Source of the DNA: Micavibrio sp.
GTDB taxonomy: Bacteria > Pseudomonadota > Alphaproteobacteria > Micavibrionales > Micavibrionaceae
DNA length: 39,790 nt
Direction: 5' to 3'
Assembly: GCA_030824805.1 (NCBI GenBank)
Contig: JAPJRC010000014.1
Location: 1-39,790 of the forward strand
Shown here: positions 14,611 to 22,262 of the stretch, one piece after another
Numbering within the stretch: the stretch's first letter is position 1
How the letters are laid out: each line of letters begins with the position of its first letter
Notes under the pieces: model-generated
Database searches by the model: none
The model's input: only the letters and a program-made list of their open reading frames with translations
Told to the model about the DNA's origin: nothing
Translations under genes and position numbers: made by a program

Positions 14611-15381
14611 ATGGCCAACGGAAGCAGAATAGACCTGTCCCATGCCTTTTCGGGCGCGAATGCAGACGATTACCGTCTGTCACGCTTCCTTATGGTTGGC
14701 GCCCTGCACGACAAGCAGAGGCTTTTGTCCCAAAACGATGAAAGTCTGCTGCGCCTTTCGCTGAATGTGCTGCACCGCTGGCAGATCCCTGTCACCGAAG
14801 ACCTCGATGATGTCCGCGCAAAGCATGCTTCTCCCTCCAGAGAATCGGTTCGTATTATCAACATTCTTCCCGAACATGGGGGCGAGGATTTCCTTCACTC
14901 CGAAGAAAAAGGCGATGTGGTCGTGCTTTGCAACATCGCGCGCGACGTTGGCGACGATTTGATCTATGCGCGCGGCAATATGGCCTATCTCAGCACACCT
15001 GAAAGCCTTCGTGCGGCTTTCACATCCAGCCCTGATCATCGCGATATCAAGAGCTGGCAGAAACAGATTGAAAAATGCGAAGCCAAGATCGTTATGGTTA
15101 CAAATATTGACGGATTCGAACTTTCCGAACTTAACAACGGCAATTTCGTTTCTATTTGTTTTTCTGCGTATGGCGGCGAAAGCAAGTCGGAAGGCATGCT
15201 GGTCCGCCGCGATTATCTTTCGGATCTTGAGGATTACCTGACGGTGGAATCCTTTCAAAGAGGCTATGAAAGCCCGCTGCTGTCCGTTATTCGCGAAGTG
15301 GATAAAGATCCCGATACGCGCTTTAGCTATCAATACAACAACAACCGTGCCCGCCGCTTGCCGGGACAGCAATTGGGATAA
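14611..15381 (+). CDS. Unknown 256-residue protein
   Basis: No family recognised. The product starts MANGSRIDLSHAF and is mixed in charge. It has alternating hydrophobic strands (VRIINILPEHGG, DVVVLCNIARDVGDD, AKIVMVTNIDGFEL, FVSICFSAYGG), suggesting an alpha/beta fold, and a polar C-terminus rich in Asn, Arg and Gln. No signal peptide. The start is chosen because AAAGGG lies about 11 nt upstream and a good promoter ends just before it. It is followed after 5 nt by a HAD-like gene, and the two probably form an operon. Confidence 0.65.
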   Translation: MANGSRIDLSHAFSGANADDYRLSRFLMVGALHDKQRLLSQNDESLLRLSLNVLHRWQIPVTEDLDDVRAKHASPSRESVRIINILPEHGGEDFLHSEEKGDVVVLCNIARDVGDDLIYARGNMAYLSTPESLRAAFTSSPDHRDIKSWQKQIEKCEAKIVMVTNIDGFELSELNNGNFVSICFSAYGGESKSEGMLVRRDYLSDLEDYLTVESFQRGYESPLLSVIREVDKDPDTRFSYQYNNNRARRLPGQQLG

Positions 15382-15386
15382 GCGAT

Positions 15387-15830
15387 ATGAGAAACGATTT
15401 TGCAACAAAGCCACAGGAAGACAAGGCCGAGGCATTTGCCCCTAAACGCATCATCAGCGATTGCGTCGGCACGTTGTTTGGTCGCAAGGAAGAATCATAC
15501 AACAAGCAATTGCTCAAGGATCTGGCGGATCTTAAAAATCAAGGCTATGACGTGGTAATCGCTTCCAGCAAGCCGCTCTCGGTGCAAAGCCTCGTCGATA
15601 CGATCTGTTACCGCGAGGGTCTGCCTCTGGACTTTTTCGGCAAGGTTCAGGACAAGGAAAAATACGCCGGAACCCATGTGTTCGCCGTGATCGATGACGA
15701 CCACAGCAGCCATTCCATCACCGCCTATCACAAGGCTGCGCCGGACGACAAAGAGGAGCGGCAGAGATGGGCTTTTGCGGCCCGCGCGGCGGCCTTGCAG
15801 GCGCCCGGTGCAGCTCCGGCCAAACCTTGA
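15387..15830 (+). CDS. Small HAD-like protein with altered catalytic motif
   Basis: Product of 147 residues. RIISDCVGTLFGR resembles HAD motif I (DxDGT/V), VVIASSKPLSV resembles motif II, and FAVIDDDHSSHS resembles the acidic motif IV. The second Asp of motif I is Val here, so the general acid/base is missing and ordinary phosphatase activity is doubtful. There is no room for a large cap. The tail is Ala/Pro-rich. It overlaps the -35 box of the ssrA promoter at its stop codon and follows the unknown gene by 5 nt. Confidence 0.6.
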   Translation: MRNDFATKPQEDKAEAFAPKRIISDCVGTLFGRKEESYNKQLLKDLADLKNQGYDVVIASSKPLSVQSLVDTICYREGLPLDFFGKVQDKEKYAGTHVFAVIDDDHSSHSITAYHKAAPDDKEERQRWAFAARAAALQAPGAAPAKP

Positions 15831-15855
15831 AATCTTAACGCTTTTACCCTATATT
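15827..15855 (+). promoter_or_regulatory. Promoter of ssrA
   Basis: TTGAAA (15827-15832) and TATATT (15850-15855) are 17 nt apart, a near-consensus sigma-70-type promoter. The -35 box overlaps the stop codon of the upstream gene. Transcription should start near 15862. Confidence 0.65.
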
Positions 15856-15861
15856 GAAGAT

Positions 15862-16257
15862 ACGGGCCTTCGGGCCCGTTATGACGCTAAACGTGATTAC
15901 GGAATAAGCGTCGTGGACCCGGGGGCAGTGCCCGGCAGCTCCACCAAATTCGCTTCGCAATGTTGGTTGACCAACATTTACCAATCGGGGCGAATTACAG
16001 GCGGGGCTGAAACAGGATCGACACGCGTGGTAAAGGTGATTTTCGGCGTTCGGTATGATACCGCCGGGGTTTATCCCGAAGGATCAGGCTATATAAATGC
16101 CAACGATAACTTCGTCGTAGCGAATGATAACAACCAAGCGGTTGCTATCGCTGCCTAGTTTACTGGGTAGTTAGTAGTTACAAATCAATCCCTACGGTCT
16201 AGACAACTGTAGGTGGGGTTCGGGCGGTTCCTCGCAACAGAATACCGCCCATTTTTA
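15862..16257 (+). ncRNA. ssrA: Transfer-messenger RNA, circularly permuted two-piece type
   Basis: Rescues stalled ribosomes and tags the nascent protein for proteolysis. As known for alphaproteobacteria, the 3' half comes first. The acceptor piece ends CAGCTCC-A-CCA (15936-15946) after a T-arm with stem CCGGG/CCCGG (15919-15935). A spacer with an ATGTTGGT/ACCAACAT hairpin and flanking AATTCGC/GCGAATT follows. The coding piece then begins GGGGCTG at 16003. GGGGCTG pairs with CAGCTCC, including the G3-U pair used by alanyl-tRNA synthetase. The tag frame (16099-16155, stop TAG 16156-16158) encodes ANDNFVVANDNNQAVAIAA. ANDN starts and an AA end are typical of alphaproteobacterial tags, but ANDN occurs twice here, so the resume codon could be at 16099 or 16120. 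The mature ends are inferred. sspB lies 2.2 kb downstream. Confidence 0.9.
16222..16257 (+). terminator. ssrA terminator
   Basis: GGGCGGT (16222-16228) pairs with ACCGCCC (16244-16250) across a 15-nt loop, followed by ATTTTTA. Confidence 0.7.
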
Positions 16258-16258
16258 T

Positions 16259-16281
16259 GCCCGCAACTTTGCGGGCTTTTT
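16259..16281 (+). terminator. Second terminator after ssrA
   Basis: GCCCGCAA (16259-16266) pairs with TTGCGGGC (16269-16276) and is followed by five T. Together with the previous hairpin it makes a tandem stop for a highly expressed RNA. Confidence 0.7.
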
Positions 16282-16325
16282 CTTTGGCGGTTGACGGTTG
16301 CCGCACGGCTTGGGACAGTTGCCGA

Positions 16326-18332
16326 ATGACACAGACATTACATCCTAAAAGCTTTTTCATCCCTGCGTTTCTCTGGCTTGGCGCCTTTGTTTGCGCGCTC
16401 TATCCGGTGAATCAATTCCAGCTGGAATTTTTCATGGCCGCGACCGTGTTGATGTTCACATGGACGGCGATGATGCTGTTTCGCGATGTTGATACCGGAT
16501 GGACAATACCGCGCTCGGCGGTGTTGCGTCTCGCGGGCGCATTCTGGGTTCTGGTCCTCGCCAGTTGTTTCTGGAGCGAGATTAAGCCCGTCAGTATTGT
16601 CGCTGCCTGCTTCTTCTCATTCCTGCCGCTGACTTTTTTTAGCGGTGTGGTGGCGGCGCGCGAGGATTATTTCGTGCGTCTGGTCAAACCGCTCGCTGTA
16701 ATCTTTGCGGTTATGGCGCTATGGGCGGTCTTCCAGTTTTTCTTCCTCAACAGTTATTTCATGGGGCAGGCACGGCATCCGCTGGCCGACCCTTCCTCGC
16801 TTGGTGCGTTGTTCAGCCTTGCGCTTTTCTGCACGCTGGGTTGGATGGTTTCCGACCGCCCTACGGTTGAGCGGAAAGCGTCCCTTGTTCTGTCCATCCT
16901 TCTGGTGTGTGGGATCATGTCAACGGCATCGCGCGGCGCACCATTCGCCTTCGTTCCGGGCATAGCCCTTTTTGCCCTGCTTCTGTGGCCGCGTATTCGC
17001 GCATCGCGGAAATTTTTTCTGATCCTGATAATTGCCGCCGGTGCATTTTACGGCCTGATGCAAACAGGTGCGCCCAAAGCTTTGGATATCGGTGATCGCA
17101 TGTTCGATACCCTCACCGCACCGGTCGGTGCAGCCACGCAAAACCGTATCGATGTGTGGACGGCGACGGTTAATATGATCAAGGACCGTCCTTTGCTCGG
17201 CACCGGTATCGGAACGTTTTTCCTTTATTACCCGGAATACCGTCTGCCGTCGGAAGTCGACGGTGTTTATCTGGCGCACAACGATCCGATGCAGTTCTGG
17301 GTGGAGCTGGGCATTCTCGGGCCGGTTTTATTCTATGCTTTTGTCATCGCCGCCACCTTGCGCAGTTTCAAGGCATTGAAGCGCGTGCCGAAAGACAGCA
17401 AAGAACGCATCGTCATTGTGACGATAATGTCCGCACTTGCCGCGATGGTCGTGCATACGCATGTCAGCTTCAACTTTTACAACCTGTCCATACTCGCTTT
17501 GGCGGGCGTGTTGTTGTCTGTGTGGTTTCATGCAACACGCAAGGCGCTGGCAGAAGACGAGAGTGTCACCATCATAGCCTTGCCGGACAACATGCCGCAC
17601 AATCTCAACAAGGCGCTGGTGGCTCTGCCCTTGCTTATGATGGGGTGGCTGTTCCTGAGCATCACCGGCGGCGAGTATCTCACCAACAAGGCGCGCGATG
17701 CCATGTTCAAGCAGGATATGGAAGCGTTTATGGTGAACGTCAACAAGGCCGACCAGGTTTCCATGCGCCTGAATTTCCGCGCCTTCCTTTTCGCGGTAAA
17801 TGTCCCGATGGCCATTCTGGAAGACAGGAAATCGACGCTCAATGAAGAGCAGCAGAGAAAACTTTTTGAACAGGTGCAATGGTACATGGAAGATGTGCTG
17901 GCGCTTAACCCGCGGTCTGCCAGCGCATATTATTACATGGCGAAGGTGCAATCACTGGTCGCGCCCGCAGTTCTGCCACAAAACATGGAAACGCCCGAGG
18001 AATTATATAGGGAGGCAATCAGACTGGATCCTATGCATCTGGGAGCGCGTAAAGAGCTTTTAGGCTTGTACAAACAGCAGGGAAAAAGCGTGAAAGAGCA
18101 GATCGCTTTGCTCGAACCAGTGGTCCGTTACAGGTTTGCGTCCGAAGGTGCCATTGGCTACTACACGGAGCTTTCCAGACTTTATCTGGAAGACGGAAGT
18201 TACGACAAATCGAAGCAAATGCTGGGGCGACTCTACAGTTTCAAACAACGTTCCAATTTTAGTCTGAAGCGCCAGAATACGTCGATACCGCAGGCAATTA
18301 TGGGCGGAGAGGAAATTTTCAATCCGCAATAA
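16326..18332 (+). CDS. O-antigen ligase-like (Wzy_C) membrane protein with C-terminal TPR-like region
   Basis: Product of 668 residues. About eleven hydrophobic segments occupy roughly residues 10-440. The Wzy_C/WaaL-type signature lies at about 273-345: NRIDVWTATVNMIKDRPLLGTG, then a periplasmic loop with HNDPMQFWVELGILGP. Such proteins ligate or polymerise cell-surface polysaccharides using undecaprenyl-linked donors. The last 190 residues are soluble and helical with tetratricopeptide-like units (LNPRSASAYYYMAKVQ; EAIRLDPMHLGARKELLGLY). GGGACAG precedes the ATG at 16326. No other polysaccharide gene is in the window, so the substrate is unknown. Confidence 0.8.
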   Translation: MTQTLHPKSFFIPAFLWLGAFVCALYPVNQFQLEFFMAATVLMFTWTAMMLFRDVDTGWTIPRSAVLRLAGAFWVLVLASCFWSEIKPVSIVAACFFSFLPLTFFSGVVAAREDYFVRLVKPLAVIFAVMALWAVFQFFFLNSYFMGQARHPLADPSSLGALFSLALFCTLGWMVSDRPTVERKASLVLSILLVCGIMSTASRGAPFAFVPGIALFALLLWPRIRASRKFFLILIIAAGAFYGLMQTGAPKALDIGDRMFDTLTAPVGAATQNRIDVWTATVNMIKDRPLLGTGIGTFFLYYPEYRLPSEVDGVYLAHNDPMQFWVELGILGPVLFYAFVIAATLRSFKALKRVPKDSKERIVIVTIMSALAAMVVHTHVSFNFYNLSILALAGVLLSVWFHATRKALAEDESVTIIALPDNMPHNLNKALVALPLLMMGWLFLSITGGEYLTNKARDAMFKQDMEAFMVNVNKADQVSMRLNFRAFLFAVNVPMAILEDRKSTLNEEQQRKLFEQVQWYMEDVLALNPRSASAYYYMAKVQSLVAPAVLPQNMETPEELYREAIRLDPMHLGARKELLGLYKQQGKSVKEQIALLEPVVRYRFASEGAIGYYTELSRLYLEDGSYDKSKQMLGRLYSFKQRSNFSLKRQNTSIPQAIMGGEEIFNPQ

Positions 18333-18406
18333 ACTGTCCACAGGCCGGTTAAGCCGCGCAATAAACTTCTGGAAAAACGGAAGGCGCGGTGCGAGTCTGG
18401 CATCAG

Positions 18407-18440
18407 ATTCGGCCTAACCTATGGAGAGGCCGAATTCTTT
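18407..18440 (+). terminator. Weak terminator-like hairpin before sspB
   Basis: ATTCGGCC (18407-18414) pairs with GGCCGAAT (18428-18435), with a 13-nt loop and then TCTTT. The T-run is short, so this may be a leader structure of sspB rather than a true terminator. Confidence 0.35.
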
Positions 18441-18486
18441 CAAAGGAACCTCTTGATTTTCCACCCCGATCTTGCGACCAATAGAC

Positions 18487-18987
18487 ATGACCGACGACGA
18501 AGATACATTGCGTTACGATAGAATGGTTGAAGCCGCCCTTCGCGGTGTCGTGCGTGAAGCGATTCAAGAAGTGATCGAGGGTGGCGAGCTTCCCGGCGAT
18601 CACCATTTCTACATCACATTCATCACCGATTATCCTGGCGTGAAAATTCCCGATTACCTGCGGGACCGTTACCCCGGAGAGATGACCATCGTTCTCCAGT
18701 ACCAGTTCTACAATCTGGAAGTGGATGACGAGAAGATGGGTGTCACGTTGTCATTCAACAACCGCGCAGAACATCTCGAAATTCCGCTTTCCGCCATTAC
18801 TATCTTTGCCGATCCGTCGGTAAACTTCGCGCTGCAATTCCAGCCGATGGGCGATGACGGAGAAGGCGAATTCCCCGAGGGTCCGGAAGATGATGACAAG
18901 CCAACCGGCACGGATGACAATTCCGGTGGCGGCGGCGACAAAAAGACAGGCGAAGTCGTCAGCCTCGACAAATTCCGGAAGAAGTAG
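18487..18987 (+). CDS. sspB: SspB, alpha-type adaptor of ClpXP for ssrA-tagged proteins
   Basis: Binds tmRNA-tagged substrates and delivers them to ClpXP. The 166 residues have a substrate-binding domain at about 6-120 (YDRMVEAALRGVVREAI, HHFYITFITDYPGVKIPDYLR, MTIVLQYQFYNLEV, FNNRAEHLEIPLSAITIFADPSVNF), then an acidic flexible linker rich in Gly and Asp. The C-terminal GEVVSLDKFRKK is the expected ClpX-binding tail. The ATG at 18487 fits the domain start; an in-frame TTG 15 nt upstream is less likely. No strong ribosome-binding site is seen. The hydrolase gene follows after 2 nt. ssrA, whose product makes its substrates, is 2.2 kb upstream. Confidence 0.92.
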   Translation: MTDDEDTLRYDRMVEAALRGVVREAIQEVIEGGELPGDHHFYITFITDYPGVKIPDYLRDRYPGEMTIVLQYQFYNLEVDDEKMGVTLSFNNRAEHLEIPLSAITIFADPSVNFALQFQPMGDDGEGEFPEGPEDDDKPTGTDDNSGGGGDKKTGEVVSLDKFRKK

Positions 18988-18989
18988 CC

Positions 18990-19952
18990 ATGTCCCAATT
19001 CTGGCGGCCTGACATAGCGCCGGATATCGAGCCGAACGCCGTGAAAATGATGCGCGGATCATTGACCGATAGCAGCCGTGGCAACCGTCTCATCAATCTT
19101 AAAATGTATTATCCGGGCAACGAGGCGTTGACCGCGCTGCCCCTGATCGTCTGGAGTCACGGCCTCGGCGGCAGCATCGACGGTGCGGCTTTTATATCGC
19201 GCTATATGGCGGCCAATGGTTATGTGGTTCTGCATGTCCAGCATCAAGGCACCGACAGCGGATTGTGGGAAGGCAAACCCGGCCATGCATGGGACATTAT
19301 CAAAGCCACGCCTATTCCAAGATCCGCCACCATTGCACGTTTTGTCGATGTGCCGTACGTATTGGACAATCTGGCCGAATGGCTCGAGCAGAATTATCCG
19401 AACGTAAAAGCGCAAATCGACCTGAATAACATTGCGATGTCCGGCCATTCGCTGGGCTCTCTTACAACGCAGGTCCTGCTTGGACAGCGTTTTCCCGATG
19501 GCGACGGACTTTTGCAGGATTATTCCGATCCACGGTTCAAATGCGGCATGCTTTATTCGCCGATTCCAGAGTTTCGCATCACAGGAAATCTGCCCTACGA
19601 TATATATTGTACGATCAAACGTCCCTTGTTCCATATGACCGGCACGGATGATTCTTCACCTGTCGAGGGTTTTGAATATCAGCGCCGTCTGGAGGTTTAT
19701 GATAATTCGCCCTCCGACACAGAAAAATATCTGATGATCTTAAAAGACGGCGACCACATGATTTATAACGGCAGCCGTGGCAAACTGGGCCAGAACCCGA
19801 ACCGCGAATTGCACGAAATATTGGTCAAAATGGCGTCTCTTGCCTATTGGGACGCCAAGCTCAAAAACGACCAATCGGCGCAGGAATGGTTGACCGGCGG
19901 CGGTTTCGCCACATATCTGAACGGACACGGTGAATTTAAGTTTGAAGGGTAG
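18990..19952 (+). CDS. Alpha/beta hydrolase, PAF-acetylhydrolase/dienelactone-hydrolase-like
   Basis: Product of 320 residues with an alpha/beta hydrolase core. LIVWSHGLGGS (about 52-62) forms the oxyanion region, GHSLGS with Ser154 is the nucleophile elbow, TGTDDSSPV holds a likely acid, and DGDHMIY a likely catalytic His. The overall pattern resembles predicted dienelactone hydrolases and platelet-activating-factor acetylhydrolases. No signal peptide. GGAAGAAG lies shortly before the ATG. sspB ends 2 nt upstream and the ABC ATPase starts 2 nt downstream, so all three are likely one operon. Substrate unknown. Confidence 0.8.
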   Translation: MSQFWRPDIAPDIEPNAVKMMRGSLTDSSRGNRLINLKMYYPGNEALTALPLIVWSHGLGGSIDGAAFISRYMAANGYVVLHVQHQGTDSGLWEGKPGHAWDIIKATPIPRSATIARFVDVPYVLDNLAEWLEQNYPNVKAQIDLNNIAMSGHSLGSLTTQVLLGQRFPDGDGLLQDYSDPRFKCGMLYSPIPEFRITGNLPYDIYCTIKRPLFHMTGTDDSSPVEGFEYQRRLEVYDNSPSDTEKYLMILKDGDHMIYNGSRGKLGQNPNRELHEILVKMASLAYWDAKLKNDQSAQEWLTGGGFATYLNGHGEFKFEG

Positions 19953-19954
19953 AT

Positions 19955-20881
19955 ATGTCCGGCCACGCGATCGAAATACAAAATTTGAACAAAACCTATA
20001 AGGCGTCCGGCAAGGCGCCCGAAAAAACCGCACTGCGCGATATCAACCTGACCATCCCGAAAGGTTCTATCTTTGGCTTGCTGGGGCCAAACGGCGCCGG
20101 CAAATCCACGTTGATCAATATTATGGCCGGTCTGGTTGTAAAGACATCCGGCACCGTGAGATTGTGGGACCGCGACATCGACACAGATGCCGCAAACGCC
20201 AAGGCCGCGATCGGTGTGGTGCCGCAGGAAATAAATTACGATCCGTTCTTCTCGCCCCGCAAACTGCTTGATATTCAGGCAGGCATGTACGGCGTGCCGT
20301 GGGATGAACGCAAGAGCATGGAGTTGCTTGATCTGGTCGGGCTGAAGGACAAGGCCGATTCCTACACGCGTTCGCTTTCGGGCGGTATGAAGCGCCGTTT
20401 GCTGGTGGCAAAGGCGATGGTTCATATGCCGCCGATCTTGATTCTGGATGAACCGACGGCGGGCGTCGATGTCGAGCTTCGCCAGATGTTGTGGGAGCGC
20501 GTGCGCATGTTGAACGAGCGCGGCGTGACGGTTCTGCTCACCACCCATTATCTGGAAGAAGCAGAAGAGCTGTGCGATTCTATCGCCATCATCAACCATG
20601 GCCAGATCATCGTAAACGAAGACAAGAGATCTTTGCTGGCGCGTCTCGACAACAAGGAAATCACCTTCCTGATTGACCGCGAAATAGATTCTGTTCCTGC
20701 CACCCTTTCAGGGTTGCATGCAACGCTGCCCGATTCCCGTACGCTCAAGGTTCGTTATGCGGCAAAGGATGTTTCGGCGGGGCAGATTATCGCGGCCGTG
20801 CAGGGCGCAGGCCTTGGCATCGCCGATGTCACGACGGATCAGAGCGATCTGGAGGATGTGTTCCTCCAGCTCACACGATAA
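19955..20881 (+). CDS. ABC transporter ATP-binding protein, ABC-2 exporter type
   Basis: Product of 308 residues. Walker A GPNGAGKS at about 44-51, Q-loop VVPQEI, signature LSGGMKRR near 139-146, Walker B ILILDEPTAGVD and the H-loop LLTTHYLEE are all intact. The sequence resembles YadG-like ATPases of ABC-2 drug or polysaccharide exporters. Such genes are usually followed by a permease, but the next gene is on the other strand and unrelated, so the partner permease must lie elsewhere. It starts 2 nt after the hydrolase gene. Confidence 0.9.
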   Translation: MSGHAIEIQNLNKTYKASGKAPEKTALRDINLTIPKGSIFGLLGPNGAGKSTLINIMAGLVVKTSGTVRLWDRDIDTDAANAKAAIGVVPQEINYDPFFSPRKLLDIQAGMYGVPWDERKSMELLDLVGLKDKADSYTRSLSGGMKRRLLVAKAMVHMPPILILDEPTAGVDVELRQMLWERVRMLNERGVTVLLTTHYLEEAEELCDSIAIINHGQIIVNEDKRSLLARLDNKEITFLIDREIDSVPATLSGLHATLPDSRTLKVRYAAKDVSAGQIIAAVQGAGLGIADVTTDQSDLEDVFLQLTR

Positions 20882-20890
20882 TCTTTAGAA

Positions 20891-21916
20891 TTACACCGGC
20901 CGCGGATTGCGGTTGGTAAAGTCCAGCTGGTGCCAGTAAGGATAGGGCGGATGCTGTGCGCTGGCGGCATCAAGAACAGCAACCTGTTCTCTGGTCAGGT
21001 TCCATCCGACCGCGCCGAGATTGGCTTTCAGCTGCTCCTCATTGCGGGCGCCGATGACGATGTTCGCAACGCCCGGACGTTGCAGCAACCAGTTCAACGC
21101 CACCTGCGGCACCGTCTTTCCTGTCTCTGCCGCTATTTTGTCGAGCGCGTCGACCACGGTATACAAATATTCATCTTCAACCTTCGGTCCGCCTACAGAA
21201 CCGCCGCTCGCGATGCGGCCTTCTTTCATCGCTTGTCCCCTGCGGATTTTTCCGGTGAGGCGTCCCCAGCCTAACGGTGACCAGACCATGAGGCCCAGGC
21301 CCTGATCCAGAGAAAGAGGCATCAGTTCGTTTTCCCAGTCGCGGCCAATCAGGGAATAATAACCCTGGTAAGAGACGTAGCGGGCGAGGCCATTCTTTTC
21401 CGATGCGGCCAGCGATTTCATCACATGCCATCCGGAAAAATTCGAGCAGCCGATATAGCGTATTTTTCCCGCTGTGATCAGATCATCAAGTGCGCGCAAT
21501 GTTTCTTCCACCGGCGTCAGCGCATCGAACCCGTGCATGAAATAGACGTCTATATGATCTGTGCCCAAGCGTTTAAGGCTGTCTTCACATGCGCGCACAA
21601 GATAGTAACGCGATGAGCCGACGCTGTTTACATCATCGCCCATCTGGAAAGTGGCTTTGGTTGAAATCAGGGATTTGTCGCGCTTGCCTTTAAGCGCTTT
21701 GCCCAGAATTTCTTCCGATGCGCCTTGTGAATATACATCGGCGGTATCAAAAAAATTTACGCCCGCGTCGAGGCAAATATCGACCAGGCGCGTGGCATCT
21801 TTTACATCCGTATCGCCCCATCTTTTAAAAAACTCGTTGCTGCCGCCGAATGTGCCTGTGCCGAAGCTCAAGGCAGGGACCTGCAAACCCGAACGTCCGA
21901 ATTGTCTATATTCCAT
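20891..21916 (-). CDS. Aldo/keto reductase
   Basis: NAD(P)H-dependent oxidoreductase with the TIM-barrel AKR fold. The 341 residues show the catalytic tetrad Asp57, Tyr62 (FFDTADVYSQG), Lys87 (STKA) and His128 (YFMHGFD), plus the cofactor-binding VIGARNEEQL near the C-terminus. The opening MEYRQFGRSGLQVPALSFGT is typical of the YghZ/AKR14-like and related groups. Substrate unknown. It converges on the ABC ATPase gene and is divergent from the tRNA. Confidence 0.92.
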   Translation of the reverse strand: MEYRQFGRSGLQVPALSFGTGTFGGSNEFFKRWGDTDVKDATRLVDICLDAGVNFFDTADVYSQGASEEILGKALKGKRDKSLISTKATFQMGDDVNSVGSSRYYLVRACEDSLKRLGTDHIDVYFMHGFDALTPVEETLRALDDLITAGKIRYIGCSNFSGWHVMKSLAASEKNGLARYVSYQGYYSLIGRDWENELMPLSLDQGLGLMVWSPLGWGRLTGKIRRGQAMKEGRIASGGSVGGPKVEDEYLYTVVDALDKIAAETGKTVPQVALNWLLQRPGVANIVIGARNEEQLKANLGAVGWNLTREQVAVLDAASAQHPPYPYWHQLDFTNRNPRPV

Positions 21917-21999
21917 ATTGATAATCCTTAAAAAATGAACCCTGTAGCTGACCTAGCCTGCCCGATGACAGTTTCAAGGATCGCGTAAAGGGAATTTTA

Positions 22000-22028
22000 T
22001 TGGACATACCAACAACTTGTGGCTAAAA
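22000..22028 (+). promoter_or_regulatory. Predicted promoter of tRNA-Arg
   Basis: TTGGAC (22000-22005) and CTAAAA (22023-22028) are 17 nt apart, placing the start near 22034, a few bases before the mature tRNA. Confidence 0.4.
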
Positions 22029-22039
22029 ATGCCCTGCAC

Positions 22040-22116
22040 GCAGCCGTAGCTCAGCTGGATAGAGCGCTTCCCTCCGAAGGAAGAGGTCGTGGGTTCGAAT
22101 CCCGCCGGTTGCGCCA
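22040..22116 (+). tRNA. tRNA-Arg (anticodon CCG)
   Basis: The acceptor stem GCAGCCG (22040-22046) pairs with CGGTTGC (22106-22112). The D-arm GCTCAGCTGGATAGAGC, anticodon stem CTTCC/GGAAG with loop CTCCGAA (anticodon CCG), and T-arm GTGGG-TTCGAAT-CCCGC are all present. CCA is encoded at 22114-22116. It reads CGG codons. Confidence 0.96.
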
Positions 22117-22189
22117 GTTTTATGCATGGTCCCTGCCAACCAAATTATCCTTGCAATAAAGAATTAATTCCTATATGGTTCTTTTATCA

Positions 22190-22213
22190 ACGGGCGCAAT
22201 GCGTCCGTTTTTT
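22190..22213 (+). terminator. Terminator after tRNA-Arg
   Basis: ACGGGCGC (22190-22197) pairs with GCGTCCGT (22201-22208) with one G-T pair and a 3-nt loop, then a T-run to 22213. Confidence 0.65.
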
Positions 22214-22219
22214 ATTTCC

Positions 22220-22246
22220 GCCCCGCAAAATCCTGCGGGGCTTTTT
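22220..22246 (+). terminator. Second strong terminator before the Ig/LamG gene
   Basis: GCCCCGCA (22220-22227) pairs perfectly with TGCGGGGC (22234-22241), with five T after it. It lies only 16 nt before the ATG at 22263, so any transcript of that gene must start very near or read through. Confidence 0.75.
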
Positions 22247-22262
22247 GTTTTCAGGAGTGATT

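Noticed and set aside
15694..16158. A 154-codon plus-strand frame across the HAD-like gene end and the following region
   Set aside because: The downstream part is the permuted tmRNA gene; only the last 19 codons are a real reading frame, as its tag.
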